Of a stretch of DNA of 7,134 nt, positions 6,649 to 7,134 are shown in pieces; within the stretch, counting starts at the first letter, position 1; each line of letters opens with the position of its first letter. The stretch is taken from positions 1 to 7,134 of the forward strand of contig JAKFWB010000403.1 in NCBI GenBank assembly GCA_021732945.1, in the 5' to 3' direction. The notes beneath the pieces were generated by a model that saw nothing but the letters and a program-made list of their open reading frames with translations, was not told the origin of the DNA and made no database searches. This stretch comes from Porphyrobacter sp. GTDB lineage: Bacteria > Pseudomonadota > Alphaproteobacteria > Sphingomonadales > Sphingomonadaceae. Both the position numbers and the translations under genes were made by a program.

Positions 6649-7080
6649 ATGACCTATTTTATCGACCCGAGCCCGGAGAACTTCGCGGCCTTCAAGGACC
6701 TGCCGCGCGATACGCCGATCCACATGCTCAACCTGCTGCGCTACCGCGATCTGGCCGAGTATCCTGAGGGCCACGAACACGCGGGCAAAGGCTGGAGCGG
6801 GCGCGAGGCTTACAAGGAATACGGCAAGACCAGCGGCCCGATCTTCCAGCGCGTCGGCGGAACCATCGTGTGGCGCGGGCGGTTCGAGACCATGGTGACC
6901 GGGCCGGACGACAAGGACTGGCATGATGGCTTCGTCGCCCAGTATCCCAATGCGGGGGCGTTCTTCGCAATGATCAAGGATGCGGAGTATCAGAAGGCCG
7001 TGATGAACCGCACGGCCGCGCTGGTGGACAGCCGCTTGATGCGGTTTGCTCCGGGGGAAGTGGGCGGGGGGTTTGGGTGA
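6649..7080 (+). CDS. DUF1330 domain-containing protein
   Basis: A 143-residue soluble protein with no signal peptide or membrane segment. It resembles the DUF1330 family, small dimeric alpha+beta-barrel proteins without an established biochemical role. Supporting marks are the early strand HMLNLLRY, the helix EAYKEYGKTSGPIFQRVGG, the strand VWRGRFETMVTGP, and the closing segment with AQYPNAGAFFAMI, DAEYQKAVMNRTAAL and DSRLMRF, which is the order usual for the family. The glycine-rich tail (GEVGGGFG) is probably disordered. It lies 121 nt after the GNAT gene with a palindromic repeat between them and may share its transcript, since I saw no separate promoter. The start is the ATG directly after GAGAGAGACCT. 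The family is fairly sure; the function is unknown. Confidence 0.88.
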   Translation: MTYFIDPSPENFAAFKDLPRDTPIHMLNLLRYRDLAEYPEGHEHAGKGWSGREAYKEYGKTSGPIFQRVGGTIVWRGRFETMVTGPDDKDWHDGFVAQYPNAGAFFAMIKDAEYQKAVMNRTAALVDSRLMRFAPGEVGGGFG

Positions 7081-7094
7081 GATGTGCCGCCTGC

Positions 7095-7134
7095 TCAGGT
7101 CAGGATGATGATCTGTTTGCGGCCCGATATTTGG
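7095..7134 (-). CDS. Possible 3' end of an unidentified minus-strand gene
   Basis: Read from the right edge on the minus strand, one frame gives QISGRKQIIILT and then TGA (complement of 7095-7097). It would converge on the DUF1330 gene with 14 nt between stops. The peptide looks like an ordinary protein end, but 12 codons cannot prove a gene, and another minus-strand frame also ends in a nearby stop. I do not recognise the product. There is no terminator hairpin in 7081-7134. Confidence 0.3.
   Translation of the reverse strand, partial: QISGRKQIIILT

Noticed and set aside
1..7134. Search for tRNA, rRNA, CRISPR array, transposase, phage, toxin-antitoxin or defence genes
   Set aside because: No supporting sequence was seen; all long gene-sized stretches are explained by the five genes listed.

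Overview
The window is GC-rich bacterial DNA that most likely comes from an alphaproteobacterium of the Sphingomonadales, probably near Erythrobacter/Porphyrobacter. I infer this from the style of the DnaE, OmpA and acyl-CoA ligase proteins and from two palindromic repeat types that I remember as common in that order. No database search was possible.

Layout, left to right. (1) Positions 1-3033, + strand: the last 1010 codons of dnaE, the replicative DNA polymerase III alpha subunit, open at the left edge. A palindromic repeat with 24-nt arms (365-458) lies in frame inside this essential gene, at the junction of the PHP and polymerase regions. (2) 3034-3098: a short convergent spacer with a perfect 15-bp hairpin that can terminate both dnaE and ompA. 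(3) 3099-4232, - strand: an OmpA-family outer-membrane protein with signal peptide, beta-barrel, proline-rich linker and peptidoglycan-binding domain. (4) 4233-4417: a divergent spacer with inverted repeats of a GCGATTGCC-like word and no convincing promoter. (5) 4418-6025, + strand: an AMP-forming fatty acyl-CoA ligase. A GNAT acetyltransferase (6018-6527) overlaps its end and probably starts at TTG, so the two are likely cotranscribed. (6) 6528-6648: a second, different palindromic repeat (6537-6640). (7) 6649-7080, + strand: a DUF1330 protein whose ribosome-binding sequence abuts and partly overlaps the repeat. (8) 7081-7134: possibly the last codons of a minus-strand gene entering from the right.

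The genes do not form one obvious pathway. dnaE and ompA are housekeeping genes. The ligase/GNAT pair, perhaps with the DUF1330 gene, looks like a small metabolic operon. I found no phage, transposase, CRISPR, toxin-antitoxin or defence genes and no clear undescribed system. The most notable feature is the use of repeat sequence: one element has become protein sequence inside dnaE, and another sits at the translation start of a downstream gene.
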